Origin: Pectobacterium aroidearum
GTDB taxonomy: Bacteria > Pseudomonadota > Gammaproteobacteria > Enterobacterales > Enterobacteriaceae
DNA length: 64,000 nt
Assembly (NCBI RefSeq): GCF_041228105.1
Contig: NZ_CP166097.1
Location: 930,001 to 994,000, forward strand
Reading direction: 5' to 3'
Below, in pieces: positions 28,151-38,257 of this stretch (its first letter is position 1; every line of letters starts with the position of its first letter). The notes below the pieces were generated by a model. The model ran no database searches and was not told the DNA's origin. It worked only from the letters and a program-made list of their open reading frames with translations. Made by a program: the position numbers and the translations under genes.

Positions 28151-30091
28151 TTAAATTCGAAATACGCTGACCAGTTCGCTAAGGTGGTGGCCTTTCTGGC
28201 GCAGACCCTGTGCGGTGTCTTCCGAGTTGTTGACCAGAATGGTGTTTTCCTGCGTTGCCTGACCAATTTGTACAATCGCGATATTCACCTGGCCAATACC
28301 GGCAGACTGCTCGCGTGAGGCGATATCGATATCGTTCACGATGGTGCTGACCTGCAGGATGCGGTTACGCAAGTCGTCCATTACCGCCTGCGTTTTTTCT
28401 GAGAAATGGTAACCCGCTTCGATTTTCTCCAGCGATTCATCAATCAGGGTTTCGATCTCTTTCACCGCGGTAGAACTGCGCTGCGCCAGCGCGCGCACTT
28501 CGGCAGCAACCACGGCGAAGCCTCTGCCGTGTTCACCCGCACGTGCGGCTTCAACCGCCGCATTCAGCGCCAGAATGTTGGTCTGGAAAGCAATAGATTC
28601 GATCACCGTCGTGATATCGGCAATTCGCTGCGAGGAGTTCTTGATGTCGCTCATCGTAGAAACAGAGTCGGTGACGGTCTGGCTACCGCTACGTGCCGCT
28701 GCGGCACTCTGCTCTGCCAGATCTTTGGCGGCGGAGACGTTATCGGCGTTCTGCTTCACGCTGGCGGAGAGCTGCTCCATGCTGGCAGACGTCTCCTCGA
28801 CGCTGCTGGCCTGACGGGCAATCTGCTCGCTGATGTTCTCGCTATCGGCAGCCAGTGCATCGGTGCTGGCACTGATTTCTTCGGATGCATTTCTGACCTG
28901 TGACACAATCGTCGTTAGCCCTTGTCCGATGCCGTTAATGGCATCGATCAGCCGACCTACTTCGTCGTAACGGTTACTGGAAAGCGTCGCCGTCAGGTTG
29001 CCGGCAGAAAACTGTTCCGCCACTTTGACGATTTCAACGAGCGGCTGGCTTAGCCATTTGCGCGTCAGCACGACAAAGAATGCGGCGAAGAGCAGAACCA
29101 GAATAATACCGCCACCTAAAAACAGGTTACGGGTGTGATTAATCTCAGCCATGAGGCTTTCTTTACTCACTGTGCCAGCAACAATCCAGTTCCACTGTGG
29201 AATACTGCGATACACCATGATTCGGGTTTTTTCTTCGCCGGTCATCGTGTTGTTGTCGTATTCGATCGTGCCATTACCGGTTGCCAGCACTTTCTCTAAC
29301 GCACCTTCCGACCAGTCAGGGCGCTGGTTGGCGTTGCTTTGGTGGTAAAGATAGTTGCCCGCATCTTTTCCTTTTTTCGTATTAAGCACAAAGAAATGGC
29401 CTGTCTCACCCATTTTTTTGTTCAGAATCGTTTGTTGCATCTCGGTAAATTGCTTCGTGATGTCGACACCGACGAACAGAATGCCGATAACCTTGCTGGC
29501 ACTGTCGCGTATCGGCTGGTACTGGGTGATGTACTGTTTGCCGAACAGCGTTGCTAGCCCACTGTAGGTTTCACCTTTCATCACGAGGGCATAGGCTGGG
29601 CTCTCACGATCGAGCTTGGTGCCCATCGCGCGCGATCCGTCTTCTTTTTTCAGTGACGTGGTGACGCGCGTAAAATCTTCTCCATCGCGGACAAAAATCG
29701 TTGAGATCGCGTGGGTACGGCTCAGAAAGTCATCTGGCACTTCGGTGTTGAGGTTCAAGACCGTATCGCCAGCCTTAAGCGTTGGCTGAGAAGCGTTGCT
29801 GAAAGGCGTGCGGTTAACGGTATCCAGCGAAAACTGCGTCGGCAGAAAGCTTGCCAGCAGACGCGTATAGTTGCTGACCTCGGCTTGTAGGCTGGTATCG
29901 TACATGTTGATCATGTCGGTGACTCCATTCACCTGGCTCTGCATGTCATTGAGGGTCAAAGATTTCAGCTGATTGCCTGCGGAGCGGGTAAGAGTGAGGG
30001 TGAAGACAATGAACAATATCGCCACGCTCAGGGAGGCGATAATTGATAACTTGATACCCAAACCCCAGTGTTTAAAGGAAAGTCCCAACAT
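28151..30091 (-). CDS. Methyl-accepting chemotaxis protein, Cache type (646 aa)
   Basis: Inner-membrane chemoreceptor with a large periplasmic sensor. TM1 is at about 13-36. The sensor spans about 37-325 and looks like a double Cache (Cache_3-Cache_2) domain, with the Cache-like strands [32 protein letters not shown] and [15 protein letters not shown], and a membrane-proximal [13 protein letters not shown]2 is at about 327-350, then HAMP, and a signalling domain with tip [16 protein letters not shown]. There is no CheR-docking tail; it ends LVSVFRI. An FNR-type palindrome lies 109 bases upstream, so it may respond to anaerobiosis. Ligand unknown; Cache receptors often bind amino or organic acids. 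Confidence 0.93.
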   Translation of the reverse strand: MLGLSFKHWGLGIKLSIIASLSVAILFIVFTLTLTRSAGNQLKSLTLNDMQSQVNGVTDMINMYDTSLQAEVSNYTRLLASFLPTQFSLDTVNRTPFSNASQPTLKAGDTVLNLNTEVPDDFLSRTHAISTIFVRDGEDFTRVTTSLKKEDGSRAMGTKLDRESPAYALVMKGETYSGLATLFGKQYITQYQPIRDSASKVIGILFVGVDITKQFTEMQQTILNKKMGETGHFFVLNTKKGKDAGNYLYHQSNANQRPDWSEGALEKVLATGNGTIEYDNNTMTGEEKTRIMVYRSIPQWNWIVAGTVSKESLMAEINHTRNLFLGGGIILVLLFAAFFVVLTRKWLSQPLVEIVKVAEQFSAGNLTATLSSNRYDEVGRLIDAINGIGQGLTTIVSQVRNASEEISASTDALAADSENISEQIARQASSVEETSASMEQLSASVKQNADNVSAAKDLAEQSAAAARSGSQTVTDSVSTMSDIKNSSQRIADITTVIESIAFQTNILALNAAVEAARAGEHGRGFAVVAAEVRALAQRSSTAVKEIETLIDESLEKIEAGYHFSEKTQAVMDDLRNRILQVSTIVNDIDIASREQSAGIGQVNIAIVQIGQATQENTILVNNSEDTAQGLRQKGHHLSELVSVFRI

Positions 30092-30199
30092 ACGTGTGTC
30101 TCTTATAATAAAAAGGTTATTTTTTAGTCTTACTCACATGCGTTAACGGCAGTAAATGAAAAAAAATTAATCACGGAGTGTAAACATTCATTTCAGTTA

Positions 30200-30213
30200 T
30201 TGATCTGGATCAA
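30200..30213. promoter_or_regulatory. FNR box between chemoreceptor and yjfP
   Basis: TTGATCTGGATCAA matches the FNR consensus TTGAT-N4-ATCAA at all ten conserved positions. It lies 109 bases before the Cache chemoreceptor start (minus) and 170 bases before yjfP (plus). I could not decide which gene it controls from -10 elements. Confidence 0.7.
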
Positions 30214-30383
30214 TGTGATTTTTTTATTTACATAAATACGCCGATTAAACCAGCACGGAATTCATGACGACACGGGATAAGAAGATTGCTGTGAGTGGGT
30301 TTATCGTAAAAGGATGCCCCCTTTCTGCGAAATACGATTTCGCTACATAAAAATAGGCTGACAGAGCGGAAAACGAGGGAAAT

Positions 30384-31136
30384 ATGGTCGAAATGTCATT
30401 AGATAAGCTCGGTAGCGGTATTGAGGCGATTCACGCAGTACCGGCGGGAAGCAGAGATCTGCCGTTACCGACGATTTTTTTCTTCCATGGTTACACCTCA
30501 TCAAAAGAGGTGTATTCGTATTTTGGCTATGCGCTGGCGCAGGCCGGGTTTCGGGTGATACTGACCGATGCAGTTATGCACGGTGCGCGCTATGACGGCG
30601 ATGAATCGCTGCGGTTGGCTCATTTCTGGGACATCCTGCAAACGAATATTGAAGAACTCCCCGGCTATGTGGCGGAATATCGGCAGCGTGGCTTGATCGA
30701 CGGGGAGCGGATTGGCGTTTGCGGCGCGTCGCTCGGTGGAATGAGTGCGCTCGGCTGTATGGCGCGTTATCCCTGGATTACTGCGGTGGCGGCGTTTATG
30801 GGCTCCGGCTATTTCTCTACGCTGTCGTCGGCACTGTTTCCTCCGGTTCCGGCCGATGGTGAGGAAAATCAGGCGGTGTTGCAGGCATTAGCGACCAAAC
30901 TGGCGGATTATGATGTCAGCACGCGTCTGGACGCGCTGTCCGAGCGACCGCTGCTGGTATGGCACGGTGAAGCGGATGACGTCGTGCCAGCGGCAGAAAG
31001 CGTTCGTCTTTATCAGGCATTACAGGCGCGTGATAAACTGGCCAATCTGACGTATCTGACTGAGCCGGGCGTGGGGCATCGCATTACGCCAACGGCGCTA
31101 CAGGCGGGCGCTGATTTCTTCCGGCGGACGCTGTAA
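30384..31136 (+). CDS. yjfP: Alpha/beta-hydrolase esterase YjfP
   Basis: Serine carboxylesterase of the dienelactone-hydrolase-like group, acting on short acyl esters in vitro. The oxyanion region is FFFHGYTSSKEVYSYF, the nucleophile elbow is GASLGG (Ser), the acid is in GEADDVVPA (Asp) and the catalytic His is in GVGHRITP. At 250 residues it matches E. coli YjfP (249). GAGGG lies just upstream of the ATG. It is located before the rpsF operon, close to its place in E. coli. Confidence 0.93.
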   Translation: MVEMSLDKLGSGIEAIHAVPAGSRDLPLPTIFFFHGYTSSKEVYSYFGYALAQAGFRVILTDAVMHGARYDGDESLRLAHFWDILQTNIEELPGYVAEYRQRGLIDGERIGVCGASLGGMSALGCMARYPWITAVAAFMGSGYFSTLSSALFPPVPADGEENQAVLQALATKLADYDVSTRLDALSERPLLVWHGEADDVVPAAESVRLYQALQARDKLANLTYLTEPGVGHRITPTALQAGADFFRRTL

Positions 31137-31189
31137 TTTTGCCCCTGGCGCTGAAATATCACTACGCAGAAAACTCCTGTGTTTCTTCC

Positions 31190-31218
31190 TTGTGTTCTTT
31201 AATATCGGGCACTATACT
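31190..31218 (+). promoter_or_regulatory. Promoter of the rpsF operon
   Basis: TTGTGT (31190-31195) and TATACT (31213-31218) are separated by 17 bases, a good sigma-70 promoter about 100 bases upstream of rpsF. Confidence 0.65.
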
Positions 31219-31257
31219 TACGCGTCATTTTTTCAGCCGCACACATACACGTTCCTT

Positions 31258-31292
31258 GCCTCCACGGGCCGCGGTTGACCCAGACAGGAGGC
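31258..31292 (+). promoter_or_regulatory. S6:S18-binding leader of rpsF
   Basis: GCCTCC (31258-31263) pairs with GGAGGC (31287-31292), enclosing a GGGCCG...CCC element with the CCG bulge. This is the known autoregulatory leader where the S6:S18 complex, mimicking its 16S rRNA site, represses the rpsF operon. It sits 25 bases before the rpsF ATG. Confidence 0.8.
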
Positions 31293-31299
31293 TGAATAA

Positions 31300-31710
<411 letters not shown>

Positions 31711-31715
31711 TTGTT

Positions 31716-32268
<553 letters not shown>

Positions 32269-32309
32269 TCGGCCACTGTCCATTAACGAGACTTTGAGAG
32301 GATAAAGTA

Positions 32310-32762
32310 ATGCAAGTTATTCTGCTTGATAAAGTAGCAAACCTGGGCAGCCTGGGTGATCAGGTAAACGTTAAAGCGGGCTACGCTCGTAACTTCCTGG
32401 TTCCACAGGGCAAAGCTGTCCCGGCAACCAAGAAAAACGTTGAGTTCTTCGAAGCACGCCGTGCTGAACTGGAAGCCAAACTGGCTGACGTTCTGGCCGC
32501 TGCTGAAGCTCGCGCCGCTAAGATCAAAGAACTGGGTAGCGTTACTATCGCGTCTAAAGCAGGCGACGAAGGTAAACTGTTCGGTTCCATCGGTACTCGC
32601 GATATCGCTGATGCGGTAACGGCTGCCGGTGTTGACATCGCTAAGAGCGAAGTTCGCCTGCCGAACGGCGTTCTGCGTACTCTGGGTGAGCACGAAGTAA
32701 GCTTCCAGGTACACAGCGATGTATTTGCTGAGCTGAATGTAGTTGTTGTTGCTGAAGCGTAA
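32310..32762 (+). CDS. rplI: 50S ribosomal protein L9
   Basis: Elongated large-subunit protein near the base of the L1 stalk, involved in fidelity and frame maintenance. The N-terminal domain [19 protein letters not shown] and [14 protein letters not shown] is standard, followed by a long connecting helix and a C-terminal domain with [14 protein letters not shown]. 150 residues. Last gene of the operon before a terminator. Confidence 0.99.
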   Translation: MQVILLDKVANLGSLGDQVNVKAGYARNFLVPQGKAVPATKKNVEFFEARRAELEAKLADVLAAAEARAAKIKELGSVTIASKAGDEGKLFGSIGTRDIADAVTAAGVDIAKSEVRLPNGVLRTLGEHEVSFQVHSDVFAELNVVVVAEA

Positions 32763-32803
32763 TTCACGTTTATCGTCGAATTAACACTTTAGTTAACATG
32801 TGA

Positions 32804-32830
32804 AACGCTGGCCTTGTGCCAGCGTTTTGC
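32804..32830 (+). terminator. Terminator of the rpsF operon
   Basis: AACGCTGGC (32804-32812), loop CTTGT, GCCAGCGTT (32818-32826), then TTGC. The T-tract is short but the stem is perfect. Confidence 0.8.
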
Positions 32831-32893
32831 ATTTTAGGGATTGGGGAAATGACCTATTATTACCGATACCTAAAAAGTGAGGCCGGAGGCCAC

Positions 32894-33256
32894 ATGCCTG
32901 ACTTGATTCACCTCATCCGCGTCTATGACGCTCACGCGCCTTTCTCTTCTCCCACATTTCTTATTGACCGCCTGTGGCCGCGTGGCATCAGTAAAGCGCG
33001 TCTGGAAGGCGTTGAGTGGTTTAAAGACATTGCGCCGAGCAGCGAACTGCGGAAATGGTTCCACGCCGAGCCGGAGCGTTGGGCGGAATTTGTGGATTAT
33101 TATCGTAATGAACTCGCGCAGGGGACGGCGTGCGACCGGTTATTAACGTTGCTTGAGCAGCAGAAAGCCATCACGCTGCTTTATGGCAGTAAAGACGCGC
33201 AGCACAACCATGCCATCGTTCTGCGCGATTTTCTATTGGGACGGTTAGCTCGTTAG
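32894..33256 (+). CDS. yeaO: DUF488 family protein YeaO
   Basis: Small conserved cytosolic protein of unknown function. The DUF488 hallmarks are LIRVYD, FLIDRLWPRGISK, ELRKWFHAEPERW and a final TLLYGSKDAQHNHAIVL. I chose ATG 32894 (GGAGG four bases upstream) because it begins just before the conserved core and gives 120 residues, close to the 115 of E. coli YeaO. The frame is open upstream to 32816, but that part runs through the rplI terminator. Convergent with ytfB, overlapping by 4 bases. Confidence 0.9.
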   Translation: MPDLIHLIRVYDAHAPFSSPTFLIDRLWPRGISKARLEGVEWFKDIAPSSELRKWFHAEPERWAEFVDYYRNELAQGTACDRLLTLLEQQKAITLLYGSKDAQHNHAIVLRDFLLGRLAR

Positions 33257-33966
33257 CGAGTACGCGTAAAGGCGCCGTCTGCACCGCGGGTGAAGCGAAT
33301 TGTCTGGTTCGCCGTGGTTTCGATTTCCAGCTCGGCGACCATGCCTTGCGCATTCAGCTGTAATTTAACTTCCTGACCTGCTCGTAAATTGCTGAGCGGC
33401 TTATCCCTGCCTTCCACCTGAGCCATCGCGAATACATCGCTGACGGGCAGATTGTTATCGCGAAAGAGCTGAGCCAGCGTTTGTCCTGAGGCGATCTCGT
33501 ACTGTCGCCATGGTGCTGATGACGGCGTCGGAGGCGGCGTAGTAGCAGGCTGCTGCTGTGACATTGAAGGTTGGTTTTCAATAATCACGGCCTGCATCGC
33601 CTCCTGATTATCTGCCTGGGTAAGAGGAACTGGTGTAGTGCGGATAGGTTGTGGATGTTGTGCACTGTAAGGCCAGAGCAATACGACCAATAGCAGGGCG
33701 ATGGCGATTAAAATCCAGCGACGGTGGAGGAGCGGCAACGGTTCCATCCAGTGGTAACCATCGGGCAGATGCCAGATTTTTTGCAGCATGGCACCAAGGC
33801 GCTCACGCGGGGAAGCAGGAGGCAAGCGTTCCTGATCTTCGCGTTCTCCGTCATTTTCCACGGCTACAGCATTTGAGGGCTGCCGCTGAATAATTCGCTG
33901 GCAGAAGCGTACTAGCGTTTGATAATCCCAGGTGGTTTTCCGCTTCCTGGGCGCAATTCTGCCCAT
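33253..33966 (-). CDS. ytfB: Cell-division-associated OapA-family protein YtfB
   Basis: Bitopic inner-membrane protein with a cytoplasmic N-terminus of about 80 residues, one membrane segment (WILIAIALLLVVLLWPYS, about 84-101), a Pro/Gln-rich linker, and a periplasmic OapA/LysM-like domain (QYEIASGQTLAQLFRDNNLP onward) that binds glycans. In E. coli YtfB localises to the division site. 237 residues. It is followed in the opposite direction by fklB, as in E. coli. Confidence 0.9.
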   Translation of the reverse strand: MGRIAPRKRKTTWDYQTLVRFCQRIIQRQPSNAVAVENDGEREDQERLPPASPRERLGAMLQKIWHLPDGYHWMEPLPLLHRRWILIAIALLLVVLLWPYSAQHPQPIRTTPVPLTQADNQEAMQAVIIENQPSMSQQQPATTPPPTPSSAPWRQYEIASGQTLAQLFRDNNLPVSDVFAMAQVEGRDKPLSNLRAGQEVKLQLNAQGMVAELEIETTANQTIRFTRGADGAFTRTR

Positions 33967-34340
33967 GGTGACCTCTCTTACTACGGTTTAATATAAAAAA
34001 CAGTTCAGTATAAAAACGGCATCACATAAAAATGATGTGATTAACAGCGCTATGCCAGTCACTACGCTATATCAGTAGAAAAGCGGCGTCGGCATAAAAA
34101 CAGTATCAGGATGATAACGCAATCCAGTATACCGATAATCTGCATGAGCTGACCAGTTAACGCGTTGATGATTAAGGTAACCACTGAGCCAGGAACATCA
34201 GAACTACCAGTATAGGCCAGCTTCCCGGAATGGCTTGGCTGGCGTGCGGTTAACGTGATTACCTGCACACAGGATTTTACCCCAATCCCCGTCGCTGTTA
34301 TGCTGCGCTTTCAGTTTTTTACAGATTAAAAGGAACATCC
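33967..34340. other. Intergenic region between ytfB and fklB
   Basis: About 370 bases between divergent genes, with no gene seen. The only clear structure is an inverted repeat ATCACAT (34021-34027) and ATGTGAT (34035-34041) with a 7-base spacer, about 55 bases upstream of ytfB. It is the reverse of a CRP half-site order, so I do not call it a CRP site. Confidence 0.4.
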
Positions 34341-34961
34341 ATGACAACTCCTTCTTTTGATAGCGTCGAAGCGCAGGCAAGTTACGGCATCGGCTTACAG
34401 GTTGGTCAACAGTTACAGGAATCAGGTCTTGAAGGTCTGATCCCAGAAGCTCTGCTTGCTGGTCTACGCGATGCGCTGGAAGGTAATGCGCCTGCGGTGC
34501 CTGTGGATGTGGTTCATCGTGCGCTGCGTGAAATTCACGAGCGTGCTGATGCGGTACGTCGCGAGCGCCAACAGGTGCTGGCGGTAGAAGGCCAGCAGTT
34601 CCTGGCTGAAAACGCGCAGAAAGAAGGCGTGAACAGCACGGAGTCTGGTCTGCAATTCCGTGTGTTGACTCAGGGTGAAGGTGCTATCCCGGCTCGTCAG
34701 GATCGCGTACGTGTACATTACACGGGTCGCCTGATTGACGGCAGCGTGTTCGACAGCTCCGTTCAGCGCGGTCAACCTGCTGAATTCCCGGTAAGCGGTG
34801 TGATTCCAGGTTGGATTGAGGCGTTGACGCTGATGCCAGTCGGCTCCAAATGGGAACTCTATATTCCACACAATCTGGCGTATGGCGAACGTGGCGCGGG
34901 TGCTTCCATTCCGCCGTTCAGCGCGCTGATTTTTGAAGTGGAACTGCTGGAAATTCTGTAA
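34341..34961 (+). CDS. fklB: FKBP-type peptidyl-prolyl isomerase FklB
   Basis: FKBP22-type proline isomerase with an N-terminal dimerisation domain (about 1-90) and a C-terminal FKBP domain (about 110-206). The active-site pattern is [28 protein letters not shown] and [25 protein letters not shown]. There is no signal peptide, so it is cytosolic. At 206 residues it equals E. coli FklB. AAAGGA is upstream of the ATG. Confidence 0.97.
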   Translation: MTTPSFDSVEAQASYGIGLQVGQQLQESGLEGLIPEALLAGLRDALEGNAPAVPVDVVHRALREIHERADAVRRERQQVLAVEGQQFLAENAQKEGVNSTESGLQFRVLTQGEGAIPARQDRVRVHYTGRLIDGSVFDSSVQRGQPAEFPVSGVIPGWIEALTLMPVGSKWELYIPHNLAYGERGAGASIPPFSALIFEVELLEIL

Positions 34962-34974
34962 TCTCCAGACAAAG

Positions 34975-34999
34975 AAAGGCGCTCACTGAGCGCCTTTCT
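34975..34999 (+). terminator. Terminator of fklB
   Basis: AAAGGCGCTCA (34975-34985) pairs with TGAGCGCCTTT (34987-34997), followed by CTTATTTCTATTTT. It may also serve ytfE on the other strand. Confidence 0.85.
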
Positions 35000-35042
35000 T
35001 ATTTCTATTTTCTACTGACTTTCTTTTTTTATTGAAACGACA

Positions 35043-35708
35043 TTACTCACCGCGCAGCGCGCGTGGGAACAGCAAATTGTTTTCCAGATGGATGTGCTCC
35101 ATCAGGTCGGTAATGAACTCGTTGATACCGGAGTACAGCGCACGCCAGGTATTGCAGGCACCTTCCGGCGGCACCACGCCATGAGTCAGTTCTTTGACCA
35201 CTTCCACATCACGCCCGGCATCATCGTGCTCATGCTCCATCACTGAAATCGGTGCCGCGGCATTCGCGCCCATTCCCTGACCGATCATTGGGAAGAGAAT
35301 GCGCTCTTCTTTCATCATATGCTGAGACAGTTCGTTATAAATGGCGGTCAGTTGGTGTGCGAGGCCGTGTGGGCAGTCTGCTTTATCGTGATGCACACGC
35401 TCGACTTTTTCTGCCATCAGAATCAGTTCCGGCAGTTGTTCGCGGTGACGATCGTGAAAGCGGGGGATGATGTACGCGATAATGTCGGCCAGCGGTGCTT
35501 CACGCCAGTCCCGCGCATCAGAAGGCTGTGCGGCCAGTTTTTCTAACTGTGCTTCCAGCTCATCGATATTAAGATCTTTTTTGCCAGCGGCGCGACTGAG
35601 CGTTTGCTTTCCGCCGCAGCAGAAGTCCAGATTGAGTTCACGAAAGAGTTTGGTCGCGCGCGGAATAGCGATAGCCAACTCACCCAGGGATTGATCGCGG
35701 TATGCCAT
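35043..35708 (-). CDS. ytfE: Iron-sulfur cluster repair di-iron protein YtfE (RIC)
   Basis: Hemerythrin-like di-iron protein that restores iron-sulfur clusters damaged by NO or peroxide. The N-terminal ScdA domain has [10 protein letters not shown] with the paired cysteines. The C-terminal domain has the di-iron ligands in [31 protein letters not shown] and [15 protein letters not shown] 35708 gives [16 protein letters not shown], matching E. coli; the upstream in-frame ATG at 35723 is less likely. A near-perfect NsrR operator is 30 bases upstream. Confidence 0.97.
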   Translation of the reverse strand: MAYRDQSLGELAIAIPRATKLFRELNLDFCCGGKQTLSRAAGKKDLNIDELEAQLEKLAAQPSDARDWREAPLADIIAYIIPRFHDRHREQLPELILMAEKVERVHHDKADCPHGLAHQLTAIYNELSQHMMKEERILFPMIGQGMGANAAAPISVMEHEHDDAGRDVEVVKELTHGVVPPEGACNTWRALYSGINEFITDLMEHIHLENNLLFPRALRGE

Positions 35709-35737
35709 GATGATGCCTCTCAACGAATGCAGTTTAT

Positions 35738-35760
35738 AAATTGCATTTTAAATGCATCTT
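35738..35760. promoter_or_regulatory. NsrR operator upstream of ytfE
   Basis: AAATTGCATTT-T-AAATGCATCTT is an 11-1-11 inverted repeat that fits the enterobacterial NsrR consensus (AAGATGCATTT half-sites) with two deviations. It is 30 bases upstream of the ytfE start. The nsrR gene is in the same window. Confidence 0.85.
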
Positions 35761-35810
35761 TTGGCGTTGAATATACCGCTTACGAGGTAGGCGGTATAAA
35801 GTGTACCGTG

Positions 35811-37478
35811 CTACTGCACGGTATTGCGGGTCTCAAGCGACTGCGTGATGGTGTGTAAAAGCGCGGGAATATCCATTTTCGGCAACACGACCTCGATGAG
35901 CGACAAGCGAGATTCCGCGTTCACCTGTTTGAGCGTCTGTGCGAGAGCCGTCGGTGAGCAAACCTGTTCGCAGAGTATTTCGTTTTCATCCGCGCCTAAC
36001 GCGGCGGGAAGCTGTGTCCAGTTCCAGGCGGCGATATCGTTATAGCGCTGTTCAGGGCCGTGAATCGCCCGTTCGACGGTGTAGCCCTCGTTATTCAGCA
36101 CCACAATGACCATATTCAAGCGATCCCGAATGATAGAGCCAAGCTCTTGCACGGTAAGCTGAAGTGAGCCGTCGCCGATCAACAGTACTACGCGCCGGTT
36201 CGGTTCGGCAATTTGTGCGCCGAATGCCGCTGGAAGAGAGTAACCTATCGAGCCCCATAGTGGTTGAACGATGAAATGGCAGTCCTTCGGCAACCGGAGC
36301 GTGGCGGCACCAAAACACGAGGTGCCCTGATCGGTCACGAGAATATCGCCAGGGCGGAGGAAACGCTGCATCTGTTGCCAAAACTCGCGCTGATTGAGCA
36401 TGTCTTTTTGCTCTGACTGCGGTAAGGCCGGGGCTGTAATCGTGCGGTGATCCCAACGGGACGCCAGTGTTGCGGTGATGGTTTCCAGCGCGGCGGTAGC
36501 GTCTGACATTGGAATTGAGGGGAAAACCTGGCTGCCGACGCGAGCCAATGTTGGCTGGATATCGATGTTTTTTTCGCAGGCAATCTGATGGCTGAATCCC
36601 GTCGTAATCGTATCGGTATAGCGCACGCCAACGCTGATGATGACATCCGCATCTTCGATGTGTGCACGAATCGCTTCGTCACTGCCGCCACCTGAGTAGG
36701 TGCCGGTGAAGTTGCGGTGCTGTTCGTTTAGCGTGCCTTTTCCCATCAGTAAGGTGGCGTGGGGGAACGGCGTGTTATCGATCCAGCGTTGGATTTGTTC
36801 TGCGACACCCATGCGCTGAGCCAGAAAGTCAGCCAGCAACGAGACCGTGTTGGCTTTGCTCAGCATCGTGGTGGCTGCGGTGATAAAGGCCTGCAGTGAA
36901 TCATCAGAACGGAGTGGTTCAGGAAGCGCAAGCGGGTATGGCTGTGCGCCGACCGGTGCCGCAGCCACGTCCAATGGCAGAAACAGATAGACCGGTTTGT
37001 GCTGAGAAAGCGCTTCTCCAATCACTCTGTCGATCTCTGTGGTTGCGTTTTCGACGGTGAGGCTGGCCTGCGCAGCGGTGACTTCCGCTGCCATGCGCGA
37101 AAAGCGGCTAAAATCGCCGTCGCCTAGAGTGTGGTGAAGTAATTCGCCGTTGCGTTGTGACGCGAGGCTGGGTGCAACAGCGATGTGAATAACAGGGAGG
37201 TATTCCGCGTAGCTGCCTGCAATGCCGTTAATCGCGCTGAGTTCACCCACCCCGAAGGTGGTGAGCAGTGCCGCTGCCGGACGGCATCGCGCATAGCCAT
37301 CGGCGGCATAAGCGGCGTTTAACTCATTTGCGCAGCCCACCCAGGTCACCTCTGGATGGCTGATAACATGATCGAGAAAATGCAGGTTGTAGTCGCCCGG
37401 TACGCCGAAGAGGTGCTGAATACCGATCTGTGCCAGACGATCCAATAAATAATCGCCCACTGTGTAGTTTTCGTTCAT
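35811..37478 (-). CDS. ipdC: Indolepyruvate decarboxylase
   Basis: Thiamine-diphosphate enzyme that decarboxylates indole-3-pyruvate to indole-3-acetaldehyde in auxin synthesis; close relatives act on phenylpyruvate or pyruvate. The ThDP-binding motif GDGSLQLTVQEL...VVLNNEGYTVE and the N-terminal FGVPGDYN with the catalytic Glu region are intact, and HHTLG follows. The length of 555 aa is typical of IpdC (550). In plant-associated enterobacteria IpdC makes indole-3-acetic acid, but substrate class cannot be settled by eye; a pyruvate or phenylpyruvate decarboxylase remains possible. AAGGGAG precedes the ATG. Confidence 0.88.
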   Translation of the reverse strand: MNENYTVGDYLLDRLAQIGIQHLFGVPGDYNLHFLDHVISHPEVTWVGCANELNAAYAADGYARCRPAAALLTTFGVGELSAINGIAGSYAEYLPVIHIAVAPSLASQRNGELLHHTLGDGDFSRFSRMAAEVTAAQASLTVENATTEIDRVIGEALSQHKPVYLFLPLDVAAAPVGAQPYPLALPEPLRSDDSLQAFITAATTMLSKANTVSLLADFLAQRMGVAEQIQRWIDNTPFPHATLLMGKGTLNEQHRNFTGTYSGGGSDEAIRAHIEDADVIISVGVRYTDTITTGFSHQIACEKNIDIQPTLARVGSQVFPSIPMSDATAALETITATLASRWDHRTITAPALPQSEQKDMLNQREFWQQMQRFLRPGDILVTDQGTSCFGAATLRLPKDCHFIVQPLWGSIGYSLPAAFGAQIAEPNRRVVLLIGDGSLQLTVQELGSIIRDRLNMVIVVLNNEGYTVERAIHGPEQRYNDIAAWNWTQLPAALGADENEILCEQVCSPTALAQTLKQVNAESRLSLIEVVLPKMDIPALLHTITQSLETRNTVQ

Positions 37479-37516
37479 TACGGCTCCCTTTTTATGAATG
37501 ACGGATACTCTGAGAG

Positions 37517-37553
37517 TAAGTATTAGCGATAAGATGAATATTTCTAATACTTA
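37517..37553. promoter_or_regulatory. Inverted repeat upstream of ipdC
   Basis: TAAGTATTAG (37517-37526) and CTAATACTTA (37544-37553) are perfect 10-base arms 17 bases apart, about 40 bases before the ipdC start. A candidate operator or leader hairpin. It does not match the TyrR box TGTAAA-N6-TTTACA. Confidence 0.5.
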
Positions 37554-37776
37554 TTCCCTATGTTTAATCCATATATCTGCATTTTTTGTATAATTAACGG
37601 TATTTACATTAATATTATTAATTTATTAGTAGGGCGCTGATGAATAGCGTGTAGTGGCGTTAGCGAAACGTTAAGAACAGTAAAATCAGGAAAATGCGTA
37701 TTTATCTGATAGTGGCGCAGAGGAATTCCCGTATATCTTTGCCATGCCGCAGTCGCGGTGAGCAAGGAGTTACCCT

Positions 37777-38199
37777 ATGTTTAAGCCACTCGTCATCAGC
37801 GCCCTGTTTATGGGAATGTTTGTGGTTATGCCTGCGCCAGAGGCTAAGGGAGCCAGCATCGATCTGATGCCTGGCGTCACGCTGAATATTGGCGAACGTG
37901 ACAGACGCGGTAATTACTGGGATGGCTATGACTGGCGCAGCGAGCGCTGGTGGCAGGAGCACCGGGGTTACTATCGTGGCGAACGTAATCGACACGGTTA
38001 TTATTGGGATGGCTGGCGCTGGCGCGATGCCCGCTGGTGGCGTGAGAGCCAGCGCGATAGACGCGATTACGACAATCGCCGTTTTGATCCTCCACGCTAT
38101 GTTGACGATCGCGGTCCGCGTCGCGGTGAATGGGACAGACGTGGGCATGAGCGAGGAAATGGTTACTACCGCAATGGGCGGGGATCGTTCCGCGATTAG
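37777..38199 (+). CDS. YpeC-like DUF2502 secreted protein
   Basis: Small exported protein of the DUF2502 (YpeC) family; function unknown. It has a signal peptide (about 1-25, ending EAKGA) and a mature part rich in Trp, Arg, Tyr and Asp. A module of about 24 residues, GNYWDGYDWRSERWW, appears a second time as GYYWDGWRWRDARWW, so this 140-residue protein has an internal duplication compared with the shorter E. coli YpeC. The C-terminus is Arg/Gly-rich and probably disordered. Isolated transcription unit, with GGAG upstream of the ATG. Confidence 0.82.
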   Translation: MFKPLVISALFMGMFVVMPAPEAKGASIDLMPGVTLNIGERDRRGNYWDGYDWRSERWWQEHRGYYRGERNRHGYYWDGWRWRDARWWRESQRDRRDYDNRRFDPPRYVDDRGPRRGEWDRRGHERGNGYYRNGRGSFRD

Positions 38200-38206
38200 C
38201 CGGATA

Positions 38207-38236
38207 AAAAAAGCGCCGCGAAAGGGCGGCGCTTGT
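38207..38236. terminator. Terminator between ypeC-like and flavodoxin genes
   Basis: AAGCGCCGC (38211-38219) and GCGGCGCTT (38226-38234). On the minus strand it is followed by seven Ts, making it a strong terminator for the wrbA-like gene. Confidence 0.85.
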
Positions 38237-38257
38237 TCCTCGGATACTGGCGCTTAA

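Noticed and set aside
30209..30232. CRP site next to the FNR box (TGTGA...TTTACA)
   Set aside because: The spacing between half-sites does not fit TGTGA-N6-TCACA.
32816..32893. N-terminal extension of yeaO from GTG 32816
   Set aside because: It starts inside the rplI terminator and adds residues not found in the family; ATG 32894 has a better ribosome-binding site.
34021..34041. CRP site before ytfB
   Set aside because: The half-sites are in the reverse order (ATCACAT...ATGTGAT).
37584..37614. TyrR box upstream of ipdC
   Set aside because: TGTATA and TTTACA-like parts are present but about four bases too far apart for the 18-base consensus.
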